Below, piece after piece: positions 37,472 to 47,251 of a stretch of 64,000 bases of DNA; the first letter of the stretch is position 1; every line of letters begins with the position of its first letter. The position numbers and the translations under genes are program-made. The stretch spans positions 186,001 through 250,000 of the forward strand of contig NZ_JAGKTL010000004.1 of assembly GCF_017908595.1 (NCBI RefSeq), given 5' to 3'. A model generated the notes under the pieces. It was not told where the DNA came from, searched no databases, and saw nothing but the letters and a program-made list of their open reading frames with translations. This DNA comes from Rhodothermus bifroesti. Its GTDB lineage: Bacteria > Bacteroidota > Rhodothermia > Rhodothermales > Rhodothermaceae.

Positions 37472-38293
37472 ATGTTGAAACAGGTGCACATCTGGCTTTT
37501 GGTGGTGGCTACGCTAGGATGGGCGGGAATCACTCACGCGCAAACGCTCGAAGGCGGTGCGCGGGCTGTAGCCCTGGCCGGTGCGACAACGGCGCTGAGT
37601 GCCGAGGTTTGGGCGCACGCAAACCCTGCTTCCTGGGCAGGCTGCCAGCGCCCTATGCTGTCCTTCATGGTCAGCCAGGCCTACGGTCTAGAGGCGTTGC
37701 GCTTAGGCGCAGTCACCTATGTGCATCCAACCTCGCCGGCAACGTTTGCCCTTGGTGTCCGTACGTTTGGCTTTGAAGATTTTCGGGAAACGCACCTGTG
37801 GCTCGGCTTGGCCAAGGCTTTCTATCCGGCAAGCCGGCGGCCGCTACGCCTTGGGCTGAGCTTGCGCTACCAGCACGTTGCCCTCACACGCTACGGCTCG
37901 GCAGGGGTTGTAGGCATATGGGGAGGCCTGCAGGCTGAAGTTTTCCCTTGGTTGGCCCTAGGTTTGGCAGCAACCAACGTCAATGCCCCGCGCTGGGCTG
38001 GACGCGAAGCGCTACCCCAAACGTTGGCTATAGGCTTGGCTTACCAGCCCTCAAACCGTTTCCAGCTTCTACTTGATGTACTGCAGACCATGCGTTTTGC
38101 GCCTGACTTTCGCGTCGGCATCGAGGTCTGGGCACTGCCGGTCTTGGCCCTGCGGGCCGGTAGTGGGTCGCTCCCTGAACGTTTTACAGCAGGTTTTGGC
38201 ATTGCCCTTGGAGCCCTAGAGGCCGACATCGCCGCTGAACATCATGCGCAGCTGGGCTGGTCGCCAGCGCTTTCCCTTTCCCTTCGGCTCTAA
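37472..38293 (+). CDS. Outer-membrane beta-barrel protein, PorV/PorQ-like
   Basis: The protein has 273 residues. The ATG at 37472 gives a signal peptide (cleavage near THAQ/TLEG), whereas the longer frame to 37262 runs into the divergent gene. The mature start LEGGARAVALAGATTALSAEVWAHANPASW is the pattern of PorV/PorQ and UPF0164 barrels. The rest alternates in beta-strand fashion and ends SLSLRL. PorV and PorQ help T9SS substrates to the surface. Which of these it is, or whether it is another barrel, cannot be settled. The HhH-barrel gene follows 9 bases later. Confidence 0.7.
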   Translation: MLKQVHIWLLVVATLGWAGITHAQTLEGGARAVALAGATTALSAEVWAHANPASWAGCQRPMLSFMVSQAYGLEALRLGAVTYVHPTSPATFALGVRTFGFEDFRETHLWLGLAKAFYPASRRPLRLGLSLRYQHVALTRYGSAGVVGIWGGLQAEVFPWLALGLAATNVNAPRWAGREALPQTLAIGLAYQPSNRFQLLLDVLQTMRFAPDFRVGIEVWALPVLALRAGSGSLPERFTAGFGIALGALEADIAAEHHAQLGWSPALSLSLRL

Positions 38294-38302
38294 AAGGCTG
38301 CT

Positions 38303-40264
38303 ATGCGCTGTTTGCGTCTGCTGCTGCCTGCTCTTTTTGTCCTGCCGGCAATAGCCCAGCCGGCTGACACCCTGCAACGCTTGCTCGAAGAAGCCTTCGA
38401 AGGAGCAGTTATCGATCCAGAAGGACTCGAAGCCCTAGCCGCCTGGCTCGAAGAGCTCCGCCAGCAACCCCTTAACGTTAACACGGCTACAGCCGAAGCG
38501 CTGGCGCAGCTTCCCGGATTTTCCCTCGTGCTAGCCCATCGCCTGGTACGTTACCGTCAGCAGCATGGCCCGTGGCAAAACCTCGAAGAGCTGCTGCACA
38601 TCGAGGGTTTTTCTCCGGAGTTACTAGAACGACTGCGGCCCTTCCTGACGGTACATCCCCCTCCCTCCCCACAACGGTTGACAGGCTACCTCCTCCAGCG
38701 GCTCGACTATGATCCTGAGGCCCACCAGGAAGCTTATCTTGGCCCTCCCTATCGTCTGCAAACGCGTTTGCACCTGAGCTACAAGGCATTGCGGGCTGGC
38801 CTGACGCTAGAAAACGACCCCGGTGAACCGTTGCGCTGGGATCCTGAAAGGCGCACTTATGGCTTCGACCACACGGTAGGGTTTCTGCTTTTTGAAGGCA
38901 GCGGTATCCTACGCCGGCTCATTCTAGGGGATTTTAGCGTGCGCTGGGGGTTAGGGCTTACGCTTTGGTCGCTCCCTGCCATCGACAGCTATCAGGCCGC
39001 AGCCCGTACCCCACTGCGCCAGGGGTCAGGCCTTACCCCCTATAGCGGAACCGACGAGACCCGCTTTTTCCGCGGCCTGGCCGTCATGTTCACTTTAGCC
39101 CCTAGCGTATCGCTGGCTGCCTTTGCCTCGCGACGCTGGCTTGACGCACGCCTAGACACAGTGGCAACCCCTTTCTTAAGCATCGTAAGCCTGCCAGCTT
39201 CTGGCTTGCATCGCACACCTGCAGAACAAAGCCGTAAAAGCCAGGTCCGGGCTGATGTAAAGGGTGGTGCACTTTTGGTCACCAAAGCCACACTCTCAGC
39301 AGGACTGGTGGTCTACGAAGTTCGTTGGAGCTCGCCTCTGGAGCCTACCCCTGCCCTTTATCAGCGCCATGCTTGGCGCGGCCGGGTGGCCCAAGCAGCT
39401 GGAGCCTTTGGACAAATCGCACTCAGACAAGCCCTGCTGGGCGTAGAAATTGCAGCTACAGCAGGACGACCGCTCGGCTTGAGTGGCCACTTATCAGGCT
39501 CGCTGGGGCGCTTTGCACAAGCTACACTGGCTTTTCGTCATTTTCCAACACGCTTTGTTAGCCTTTATGGCGATCCGTTCGATACCCGCAGCGGCCCCCC
39601 AAGCGGGGAAACAGGCCTCTATGGCGGCCTAGAACTCCTGCTCGATCCAGCCTGGCAACTCCAGCTCGCCGTCGATCATTACCGTCACCTGTGGCCCCGT
39701 TACGGGATGTTTTGGCCTGCTAGTGGCCAGGTGCGTTGGATACAGCTCCGTTACCGGCCACGTCCCTGGCTGGAAAGCTCCCTGCAACTTCGCCTGCACC
39801 AGAGCATTCGCCGCATCGAAGCCGCTGGACCAGCCGGGTCGTTGCTTGAAACTACCCTACCATTGCATTATTTGGCCCTCCGTTGGCAAGGTAGTTATAC
39901 CTTCAGTCCTACCGTGCACCTTAAGACACGCCTTGAATACGTACAGCGCACCGACAGCACAACAGGTCGAGGATGGCTGCTGCAACACCTGCTTCGCTGG
40001 CAACCAATCCCGCCCATCGAGCTCGATGCCCAGCTCACGTTTTTCAACACAACGCCTTCCTTAGTGCTCTACACGCTGGAACCCAGCCTGCGCTACAGCA
40101 CCGCACTGAGCGCCTTAACGAGCCAAGGGCAGCGCATGCTACTGCGCCTGCAGCTTAGGCCACTGCGACAAGCACGCCTTCAGGTCCGTTACGGAATCAC
40201 CCAACCCTTAACTGGAACCCCTAAACGCCTGTGGCAATTCCTCGCCCAATGGCAACTGGATTAA
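38303..40264 (+). CDS. Helix-hairpin-helix (ComEA-like) domain plus outer-membrane beta-barrel
   Basis: The protein has 653 residues with a signal peptide (cleavage near AIAQ/PADT). Residues about 50-115 contain two ComEA-type helix-hairpin-helix units: PLNVNTATAEALAQLPGFS...LVRYRQQHGPWQNLEELLHIEGFS. The remaining ~500 residues look like a beta-barrel, with alternating aromatic strands and a C-terminal strand ending QWQLD. HhH domains bind DNA without sequence preference. The combination would put a DNA-binding domain on the periplasmic side of an outer-membrane barrel. Such proteins recur in Bacteroidota but I know of no assigned function. It forms a pair with the PorV/Q-like gene. Confidence 0.75.
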   Translation: MRCLRLLLPALFVLPAIAQPADTLQRLLEEAFEGAVIDPEGLEALAAWLEELRQQPLNVNTATAEALAQLPGFSLVLAHRLVRYRQQHGPWQNLEELLHIEGFSPELLERLRPFLTVHPPPSPQRLTGYLLQRLDYDPEAHQEAYLGPPYRLQTRLHLSYKALRAGLTLENDPGEPLRWDPERRTYGFDHTVGFLLFEGSGILRRLILGDFSVRWGLGLTLWSLPAIDSYQAAARTPLRQGSGLTPYSGTDETRFFRGLAVMFTLAPSVSLAAFASRRWLDARLDTVATPFLSIVSLPASGLHRTPAEQSRKSQVRADVKGGALLVTKATLSAGLVVYEVRWSSPLEPTPALYQRHAWRGRVAQAAGAFGQIALRQALLGVEIAATAGRPLGLSGHLSGSLGRFAQATLAFRHFPTRFVSLYGDPFDTRSGPPSGETGLYGGLELLLDPAWQLQLAVDHYRHLWPRYGMFWPASGQVRWIQLRYRPRPWLESSLQLRLHQSIRRIEAAGPAGSLLETTLPLHYLALRWQGSYTFSPTVHLKTRLEYVQRTDSTTGRGWLLQHLLRWQPIPPIELDAQLTFFNTTPSLVLYTLEPSLRYSTALSALTSQGQRMLLRLQLRPLRQARLQVRYGITQPLTGTPKRLWQFLAQWQLD

Positions 40265-40316
40265 GTGCTGCTTCGAAAAGCCGATCTTTTTCCAAAAAGA
40301 ACTTTCCAGTATCGCT

Positions 40317-40703
40317 ATGCCTCCCCCTAAGCCCAAACTGCTGGCCGTCGAAGACAACCCAGAGACGCGCATCTTGCTACGCTATCTCCTCCAAGATCAA
40401 TTCGAGGTATTGCTGGCAGCTACCTTCGACGAGGCGCTTCGGCTGGCTCAAGAGGCCACGGCTGAAATTCTTTTGCTGGACATTAACCTGGGCGAAACAC
40501 GCACCGGTGTCGATTTACTCCGTGAGTTACGCACCAAGTTTTCGTATCGCGACACTCCGGCTATTGCTTTTACGGCCTATGCGCGCCCCGAAGACCGGCA
40601 TCAATTCTTAGAATCTGGATTCGACGAATACTTAACCAAGCCGTTTACCCGCAAGCAGCTTCTTGAAGCCATTGCTGCTGCCCTTTACCGCCGCCGATCC
40701 TGA
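40317..40703 (+). CDS. Stand-alone response-regulator receiver
   Basis: The protein has 128 residues. Acidic pair E-D in LLAVEDNPETR, phospho-acceptor Asp55 in ILLLDINLGE, Thr/Ala in IAFTAYARPED, and Lys in FDEYLTKPFTRKQ. There is no output domain, so it should signal by protein contact or phosphotransfer. No kinase is adjacent. Confidence 0.92.
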   Translation: MPPPKPKLLAVEDNPETRILLRYLLQDQFEVLLAATFDEALRLAQEATAEILLLDINLGETRTGVDLLRELRTKFSYRDTPAIAFTAYARPEDRHQFLESGFDEYLTKPFTRKQLLEAIAAALYRRRS

Positions 40704-40773
40704 ATTTTTAGCTGAGCTTTGATCCATTCGGTTGCTACAGCGTACGGTTGATAAAACGATCCCTGCCCCGGTG

Positions 40774-41610
40774 ATGCCCCGCTTTCTACTGGTGTTCTTG
40801 TTGGCATGGATGGGTTGCCAACTATCGCGCTCCTACGAAATGCGCGGCCGCATTGTGGGTTTTGGTGACGATGGCCGTACGGTGTTTATCGCCCATGAAG
40901 CCGTTCCTGGCTACATGCCTGCAATGACCATGCCCTTTCATACGGTCGATACCACTGCGCTCCAAAGCCTATCGCTGGGCGATGCCGTTCAGTTCACTTT
41001 TCATGTAACACGCGACAGCTCGTGGATCACCAACATCCGGCGCCTTCCCCCAGGCACTTCGCTTACTTTGGCCGAGGGCGAGCGACCTACGCTCCATGGG
41101 CTTCCGCTATTAGAAGAAGGTGACCCGCTCCCTGGGGTTACACTCCTTACCCAGGACAGCACCACGCTACGTACAACCGATTTGAAAGGCCAGGCCGTAG
41201 TACTAACTTTTATTTATACCCGATGCCCAGTGCCAGACTTTTGTCCCCGCATGTCTGAAAACTTTCAAAAACTCCAAACCCTCGTACAACAACACTTCCC
41301 AGGACGCGCACGCCTGCTGACCATCAGTTTCGATCCAGCCCACGATACCCCTGCAGTGTTGCGCCGCTACGCGCAACGCTATACGACCGACACGCAAAGC
41401 TGGACGTTTGCCACCGGCGACACCACAACCATTCGTCAGCTAGCCACGCAGTTTGGCGTGCACTACCAGGACGAAGGGGTTGAAATCGTACACAACCTTT
41501 CGACGGCACTCATTACACCCGATGGCCGCATTGCACGCATCTGGCGAGGCAATCGCTGGAAACCTGAAGACGTATTGCAAACCCTCGCAGAAGTGCTCCA
41601 ATCAGAGTAA
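40774..41610 (+). CDS. SCO1/SenC copper chaperone lipoprotein with N-terminal CusF-like domain
   Basis: About 278 residues from the ATG at 40774, which yields a lipoprotein signal ending at MGC. Residues about 25-90 resemble the copper-binding CusF/Cu_bind_like domain (GRIVGFGDDGRTVFIAHEAVPGYMPAMTMPF, with the methionine pair). Residues about 110-275 form the SCO1 thioredoxin-like domain. Its copper ligands are in YTRCPVPDFCPRM (two Cys five residues apart) plus the later His in VEIVHNLSTALITPDG. SCO proteins deliver copper to the CuA site of cytochrome oxidase; the window holds no oxidase genes. It ends 2 bases before the convergent neighbour's stop. Confidence 0.93.
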   Translation: MPRFLLVFLLAWMGCQLSRSYEMRGRIVGFGDDGRTVFIAHEAVPGYMPAMTMPFHTVDTTALQSLSLGDAVQFTFHVTRDSSWITNIRRLPPGTSLTLAEGERPTLHGLPLLEEGDPLPGVTLLTQDSTTLRTTDLKGQAVVLTFIYTRCPVPDFCPRMSENFQKLQTLVQQHFPGRARLLTISFDPAHDTPAVLRRYAQRYTTDTQSWTFATGDTTTIRQLATQFGVHYQDEGVEIVHNLSTALITPDGRIARIWRGNRWKPEDVLQTLAEVLQSE

Positions 41611-41612
41611 AC

Positions 41613-44462
41613 TCAGCGCCACACCGTCTGCCAGCGGCCCTCTCGTACCCGATAAGCGGCCCCCCACCGCAAATCCACCCGCACATAAGAAAACAAACGG
41701 CTTTGCACCCCTATACCGCCCCCTAGGCTAAACATCGGCTCACTGGAAGGGCCACGGAGTGGCTGTAGGGTTTCGGCAAAGCCATACAGGTAAAGCGCCT
41801 CAAGGTAGATCGGCAGCAACACCAAGCCATTATCTACAAACCATAGCGGCATCGTGCTCAGCAGCCCGGCGCGGCCAAACAGGCCGCGCTCTAGATAGGC
41901 ATCTTCTTCCCCACGCGGCAAAAACGTAGTCAGGGTATAAATTCCCCCACGGTTTTGCCAAAGCAGGCCGACATCCAAACGCAGACTTACGTTCGCCCAC
42001 GCAAACCATGGCACATACAGGTAAAGACGCGACATGTAGGCTTGGCGGACCGGCAACCTGCTGCGCTTAAGATCCCACAGCGCCCGCGTAGTCCAGCTCA
42101 TGCCTTGGTTAGGCATGAGGTCGCGCCAGTTTTGCTGCAGGCGAAAGCTGAGGGTAACGATTGGCTCCAGCATCCACCGCGTATCGGTCAGCAAAGCAGG
42201 GCTCCTCGGCTGCGTGTGCGCAAAAAGCCGCTCGTACTCGTACCGCCCCAGCAGGGTCAAAAGCGCCCAGCTGTTATAGACGTTAGACTCAAAAAGCACA
42301 GGCAAATTAGCCACCAGCGCTGCTCCACGCCGCTCTCGCCCAACGCGCCAAAGCGACCCATCAGGCCGACGCACCAACGCGGTTGACGGCAAATCGTAGA
42401 GGTAAAGCCCAGGCCGAAAAGGCAACCCTCCATAAGCTAGCCAAAAATCTCCCCAAAGCCGGTCTTGCCGGTAAAAGCCTTGCACCTGGTAAGCCCAGCG
42501 CTTTAAGGGATCGGTACCCGCAAGCCCTAGTCCCCCACCCCAACCCAATCCTCTACCATAACCTTCTGCATCTTTTTGGGCTAGGGCAAAGATCGGATAA
42601 GCAAGACGTGGACGCATCAGGTAGCGCCAAGAGCGATAAGGTCGAATTTCAGACGCCAAATGAGGACTCACAGTGCCCTCCAACCGAGCGTCGACCAGTG
42701 CAAAGGGCTCTAGCCATGCCGATGGCACCTCCAAGGCACCCTCAGGCGCAAACGGAATGCGCACAAGCTCATAGCGCTCGTGCTGGTAGTGGATAAAAGC
42801 CAGCCATCTGCCATCGGGAGAGAGGGTCGGCTCTAGAGCACCAAAGGGCACATTGGTTAGCCGCAACACGCGACCCGTAGCGATTTCGAGCGCGTACAGG
42901 TTCGGCACGCTATCGGGATCAGCCGTAAACAGCAGCCAACGACCGTCCTCGCTCCAACTCACGTCGTAAATGGCCCCCTGGCGAAAAGCTAGCCAAGGAC
43001 GGAGTAGAAACCGACCTCCGGCGCCTATACGGGCCTCAAAGAGACCTTGCCGACCTTGCTGGTGCAGTAGCACTGCCACACGATCACCAGTAGGCGACGG
43101 GGCAAGCTGTAGAAAGAACACGGCGTCAAACGCTAAAAGCGGCTCAACACGGCCATCGGGCTTGATCCGTACCCACTGGTTGTGACTTCCTACGTTCTGC
43201 AAGGCCCAAATCGAACCGTCTGGTGCTGGAACAGGGGCATAAACACGTCCGCCCCGTGTCAGCTGCTCAATGTGGCCGTCCAGCGCAAGCCGGTACACTT
43301 CAGCAGTTAGGCGTCCAGAGAGTAAGACATCGGGTACGTAGCGAGCTACGAGCAAAGCTTTACGGTCGGGCACCAAGGCATACCGATAGTCTTCGGTAGC
43401 AGTAAAAGCCCGAAGACGCACCATCTGGCCTGTTTCAACATCGATTTGATAATAGCCCGGGCGTGTTCGGTAACCCTGAGCATAAACGACCAACGTGCGC
43501 GCATCCAGCCAATAAGGCCGACGTAAAATCAGCCCGGGCGCTGAGCGAATGATCTCCACAGCGGTGAACGGCCCACGCGCCTTCAATTCGGCTTGGAGCT
43601 GCGCGCGTGTCCTTTCACGAAACTGCCGTCCCAGCGTAGCTGGAAACGTTCGCGTACCATACCAAAAGGCCACGCCAAAACCGGTGAGCGGCATTCGGTG
43701 GAACCAACGCGCACTGCGCCCAAAAAAATCGGCGTGCCCATTTTCCTGGAGATAAGCATACAGATGCCCGCCTCCTTTGTAGTGCCGATCAAAGGGCCAA
43801 GTATACGCCGGAGCTTCTAAAAGCTGAGCCAACCGCCAAGGTTGCCTAGAAGCCATAGCAGCCCGAAACTCCATGGCAAAGAACGGAAAGTGCAACCGCC
43901 CTGCCCCTCCTTCGAACTGGCTTTCGTAATGCACCGCGATGCCTTCTGCAAAGCCTGGAGGCGTGCTAAGGTTGAGCAGCCGACTCCAGTCCGGCCCGAT
44001 CCACCGCAGCAGGCCACCTATGCCCATTCCAGCGTTGATTTCTGCATGGGCCGCATGTACCAGCTCATGCGGCCCAACCGCATCCAGCCATGAACGAGCC
44101 GTCGGCGCTAGCGTCAACCCTCGCAACCGAGCCGCATCGATCTCTTGGCGATACGGCAGGGGGGAAACCCACCCGTTGCCGCGATCCCGATAATCGTTGA
44201 GAATTACAGGCACGCGAAACGCACGCTGCACGCCTACCTGCGCCCGAACGCTGTCGTAATGCATTTCCAGTAGGACGGCTAGCCGCTGGGCTTCCAGCAG
44301 GCGGCCTTCTTGAAAGATGACTTCAAAAGGTCCGTGCTGCAGCACTTGGTAGCGCACCCCAGAAGGTCGGTAGGTAACCTCATACCACTGCGCTGTAGCC
44401 TTGTGCACGATGCTCCACAGCAACACGCCAATCACTACGCTATATCGAACCGCAAGCTGCAT
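41613..44462 (-). CDS. HEXXH metallopeptidase - beta-propeller - outer-membrane barrel fusion
   Basis: The protein has 949 residues from the ATG at 44462, two bases after the stop of the AddB-like gene. It has a signal peptide (cleavage near ATAQ/WYEV). Residues about 100-300 hold a gluzincin-like zinc site, HELVHAAHAE, with a likely third ligand in FAEGIAVHYES. Residues about 300-610 are TolB/PD40-like propeller repeats (SEDGRWLLFTADPDSVPNLYALE; SPDGRWLAFIHYQHERYEL). Residues about 640-949 alternate like a surface-antigen/Omp85-type barrel and end RWQTVWR. A membrane-anchored surface or periplasmic protease is likely. Its coupling to a DNA-repair gene pair is unexpected. Confidence 0.75.
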   Translation of the reverse strand: MQLAVRYSVVIGVLLWSIVHKATAQWYEVTYRPSGVRYQVLQHGPFEVIFQEGRLLEAQRLAVLLEMHYDSVRAQVGVQRAFRVPVILNDYRDRGNGWVSPLPYRQEIDAARLRGLTLAPTARSWLDAVGPHELVHAAHAEINAGMGIGGLLRWIGPDWSRLLNLSTPPGFAEGIAVHYESQFEGGAGRLHFPFFAMEFRAAMASRQPWRLAQLLEAPAYTWPFDRHYKGGGHLYAYLQENGHADFFGRSARWFHRMPLTGFGVAFWYGTRTFPATLGRQFRERTRAQLQAELKARGPFTAVEIIRSAPGLILRRPYWLDARTLVVYAQGYRTRPGYYQIDVETGQMVRLRAFTATEDYRYALVPDRKALLVARYVPDVLLSGRLTAEVYRLALDGHIEQLTRGGRVYAPVPAPDGSIWALQNVGSHNQWVRIKPDGRVEPLLAFDAVFFLQLAPSPTGDRVAVLLHQQGRQGLFEARIGAGGRFLLRPWLAFRQGAIYDVSWSEDGRWLLFTADPDSVPNLYALEIATGRVLRLTNVPFGALEPTLSPDGRWLAFIHYQHERYELVRIPFAPEGALEVPSAWLEPFALVDARLEGTVSPHLASEIRPYRSWRYLMRPRLAYPIFALAQKDAEGYGRGLGWGGGLGLAGTDPLKRWAYQVQGFYRQDRLWGDFWLAYGGLPFRPGLYLYDLPSTALVRRPDGSLWRVGRERRGAALVANLPVLFESNVYNSWALLTLLGRYEYERLFAHTQPRSPALLTDTRWMLEPIVTLSFRLQQNWRDLMPNQGMSWTTRALWDLKRSRLPVRQAYMSRLYLYVPWFAWANVSLRLDVGLLWQNRGGIYTLTTFLPRGEEDAYLERGLFGRAGLLSTMPLWFVDNGLVLLPIYLEALYLYGFAETLQPLRGPSSEPMFSLGGGIGVQSRLFSYVRVDLRWGAAYRVREGRWQTVWR

Positions 44463-44464
44463 GG

Positions 44465-47251
44465 CTACTGCACCCATTGTGTACCGCAAAACGACCGATA
44501 TGGACAAGACGGACAAGCTTTTTCCAAAGCCTCAGCCGGCTTGAAGGGAATCTCTGGATCGACCATTTCCTGCAGCAGCTGCTCTAAAACCACCAAAACG
44601 CGCTTATAAGCTTCAGTGTCTTCAACACCCGAATCAACTTCTGCAAAATCGCCCTGGCCTAGCCGGACGTACCGCGTAGCGATCACCTCGGGCAGCTGAT
44701 TTCGGGCTTGGGCGTAGAGCAGCCGGTAGAGAGGAAGCTGAAACGATCCGATCGTCTTTGCCCAGCTTGAACGATCGTCGGGATTTAATTGACTAGCCGA
44801 TACCGTCCGATAACCCCCTGTCTTGTAATCCAAAAGAAAAATCTGGTCACCCCGCTGGTCGATGCGGTCGACGAAGCCCTTGAGCGTAAAGCCTCTCCAG
44901 GAGACTTCCAGCGACTGCTCCAGGGCTAAGATCGTGATCTCTTGGGTTGCCAACTGCTCGCTTTGCCAGGCAAGGTAGGCTTCCAAACGCCGCGTTATCT
45001 GCCGACGTAGCAAAGCAAGGGCTGGAGCAAGCGGCTGCCCATACCGTTGGTCAAAGCATGCCTCAATCACCCTGCGTAGGCGTTCAACCTTCAGTGCATC
45101 GGCCCTCAGAGGCCGACCGACCAGGGGAGCGAAAAAGCACCGTAAAGCCTGATGTACCAGTTCCCCTGTAGTGCGTGCATCGGGCTCATCTGCAATCGTT
45201 TCTGGTTCCCTCAGGTTAAGTACGGCTCGGTAGTAAAAACGTAACGGACACGTTAGGTACGTGTCCAGTAGCGAAGCACTGTACGGAAGCGTGCGCAGCA
45301 CGTTCAGCATGGCCTCCGTCTTGGGGATGGGAGCTGGGTGCTTGGCGTGTAACCGCAGCTTATAGGACACCAACTGCACTGGCTCTGCTGCTCGAGCGCT
45401 TCCCTGCTGCTGCTCCAGCTGCCAGATGAGCTGTTCGACAAAACGACTACGCTCACCACGACGCGGATTTTCCATGTAAAACAGATGGACGTCACGCGCG
45501 CCATAGATGAGGTTTTCCATGTAGTACTGAACGAGGCGCTGCCAATCTTCCACTGTGGGCAGACCAAGGCGCCTGCGTAGAGCATCGGGCAAAAAAGGAT
45601 CTGGGTCTTCTGCAGCAGGCAGCACGTCTTCATTGGCATCCAGTACATAGACCGTTTCAAAGTTTAGGCCCCGGCTTTCCAGAAACCCCAGCACCTGCAA
45701 ACCAGCAACCGGTGTCCCCTCAAAAGGCACACGCTGCATAGCCCCTAGGCTTTCCAGCAAACGCAAATAGTCGCTTGGCCGCTCTAGCTCTGCGTTGCCA
45801 AGCAGCGATCGCTCTATAGCTTCGAGGGCTTCGATAAGCTGCTCAAAAAAACGATCGAAGTAGGGATGCAACCGAGCGGTACTGTACGTTGCCATGTAGG
45901 TGAGCACCTCAATTGTGCGCTGAGCCCAATCAGCCAGCGTAGCAGCCTTTTGGGGCAGGCGGCGAAGCGTACGGTCATGCAACGCACGTAAGTGCGCCTG
46001 CAGAGCTTCTGGGGTTGCCGCCGCATCAAGGATAGCGGCCTGTTGGGCTGCCGCTTCAAAAAGCGACGTTTCGGCCTCAAGTTGATCCAGGGCAACGCTG
46101 CTTTTGCCGTTTTGGATGACATGTGCCTCCAACGCGTGCATTAAGATACGCGTGACATCGGTGCGCTGCCCAAAGCGAATGTTTTTCGTGTACGGATGAT
46201 GTATAAAACGCAGATAGGCTTGGGCATCGTAGCAATCCTTCCCGGTGCATCCTTCAGCCAAGGCCACAAGCGCCCGCACAAACGCCATTACAGGCGTGCG
46301 CCCAAGCGGATAGCCTAGCGACACGTTATAAGGCTCACCCTTAGGCAGTACACTCACGGCATGATGTAGCACAGCAAACAACAGATCAGCAGCAGGCAGC
46401 ACAACCACGGTGCGCTCGTCAAGCGGCCGCTGGGTTATTTCTCGCTGCTTAGCAAGCTTTTCTGCCAACGCGAATACCTGCCCATGCCGGTCTGGAGCTT
46501 GGTAAATGTGCACCGCAGGCAGCGATGCTGGTGTCTTTTCCGCAGAAAAACAAGCCACCCCTAAACGCTGCAACATTGCTTCCAGACCAGGACCAGCTAA
46601 AAAAAGCCCTACAGCCTGAGGCAAGTTGAGTAGCTGACGCGCCAGCCGGACTTCTACTGCCAAAAGTGCACACCAACCCGCCAGTATAATCCGGTTGTAG
46701 TGCGATAAATCTACCTCAGCTAGACGCTCGGCAACCTTTCGAAAGCGACGTGCGCGTGTCCAGTAGTTTTGGCGCTCTAAATGATCATAAAATGCCCTAT
46801 AGTAGTCAACCAAAGGTTCGTTTAAGCCCACCTCAGCCAATTGCTCCGGGGCAACTGCTCCAGCATGCAACAGCTCCAACGTATCCAGCAGCCGGAGCCC
46901 CAAAGGCAAAAAACGACTTGCTCCAAGAAAGTGATCACCGCCATAGCGATGTGTGAGCGAGCGGTGCACCTCGAAGAGCACGGCACAGGCATCCAAGGGC
47001 TCTAGCCATCGCCCCCCAAAAGCAAGCACATCACGCGCCAGGTGATCAACCCAATCTTCAATGGACCAGATGCTGGGTCCGATGTAAGGTCCACCGAAGC
47101 GCTCAGCCAACGCCTTACGTAAAAAATGTGCCGGCCTGCGGCCTGGAAAAATGACTAAATTACGATGCCAATCGGCCCCTTCTGCTTGCAGATGCTCCAA
47201 AACAATGGGAATCAGCGCCTTCCCCGTAGGAAAAACCTTTACGCGTTCCAT
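44465..47251 (-). CDS. AddB-like PD-(D/E)XK nuclease subunit with Fe-S cysteines
   Basis: About 928 residues from the ATG at 47251, overlapping the AddA-like stop by 13 bases. The N-terminus has an inactivated helicase-like start (NLVIFPGRRPAHFLRKAL). The C-terminal RecB-type nuclease shows GELVHQALRCFF, LKGFVDRIDQ, LLDYKTGGY and FQLPLYRLLYA. One Cys in TYLTCPLRFYYR plus C-x2-C-x5-C in CPSCPYRSFC match the AddB [4Fe-4S] arrangement. With its partner it should resect double-strand breaks for recombination. The metalloprotease-barrel gene follows 2 bases after. Confidence 0.9.
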   Translation of the reverse strand: MERVKVFPTGKALIPIVLEHLQAEGADWHRNLVIFPGRRPAHFLRKALAERFGGPYIGPSIWSIEDWVDHLARDVLAFGGRWLEPLDACAVLFEVHRSLTHRYGGDHFLGASRFLPLGLRLLDTLELLHAGAVAPEQLAEVGLNEPLVDYYRAFYDHLERQNYWTRARRFRKVAERLAEVDLSHYNRIILAGWCALLAVEVRLARQLLNLPQAVGLFLAGPGLEAMLQRLGVACFSAEKTPASLPAVHIYQAPDRHGQVFALAEKLAKQREITQRPLDERTVVVLPAADLLFAVLHHAVSVLPKGEPYNVSLGYPLGRTPVMAFVRALVALAEGCTGKDCYDAQAYLRFIHHPYTKNIRFGQRTDVTRILMHALEAHVIQNGKSSVALDQLEAETSLFEAAAQQAAILDAAATPEALQAHLRALHDRTLRRLPQKAATLADWAQRTIEVLTYMATYSTARLHPYFDRFFEQLIEALEAIERSLLGNAELERPSDYLRLLESLGAMQRVPFEGTPVAGLQVLGFLESRGLNFETVYVLDANEDVLPAAEDPDPFLPDALRRRLGLPTVEDWQRLVQYYMENLIYGARDVHLFYMENPRRGERSRFVEQLIWQLEQQQGSARAAEPVQLVSYKLRLHAKHPAPIPKTEAMLNVLRTLPYSASLLDTYLTCPLRFYYRAVLNLREPETIADEPDARTTGELVHQALRCFFAPLVGRPLRADALKVERLRRVIEACFDQRYGQPLAPALALLRRQITRRLEAYLAWQSEQLATQEITILALEQSLEVSWRGFTLKGFVDRIDQRGDQIFLLDYKTGGYRTVSASQLNPDDRSSWAKTIGSFQLPLYRLLYAQARNQLPEVIATRYVRLGQGDFAEVDSGVEDTEAYKRVLVVLEQLLQEMVDPEIPFKPAEALEKACPSCPYRSFCGTQWVQ

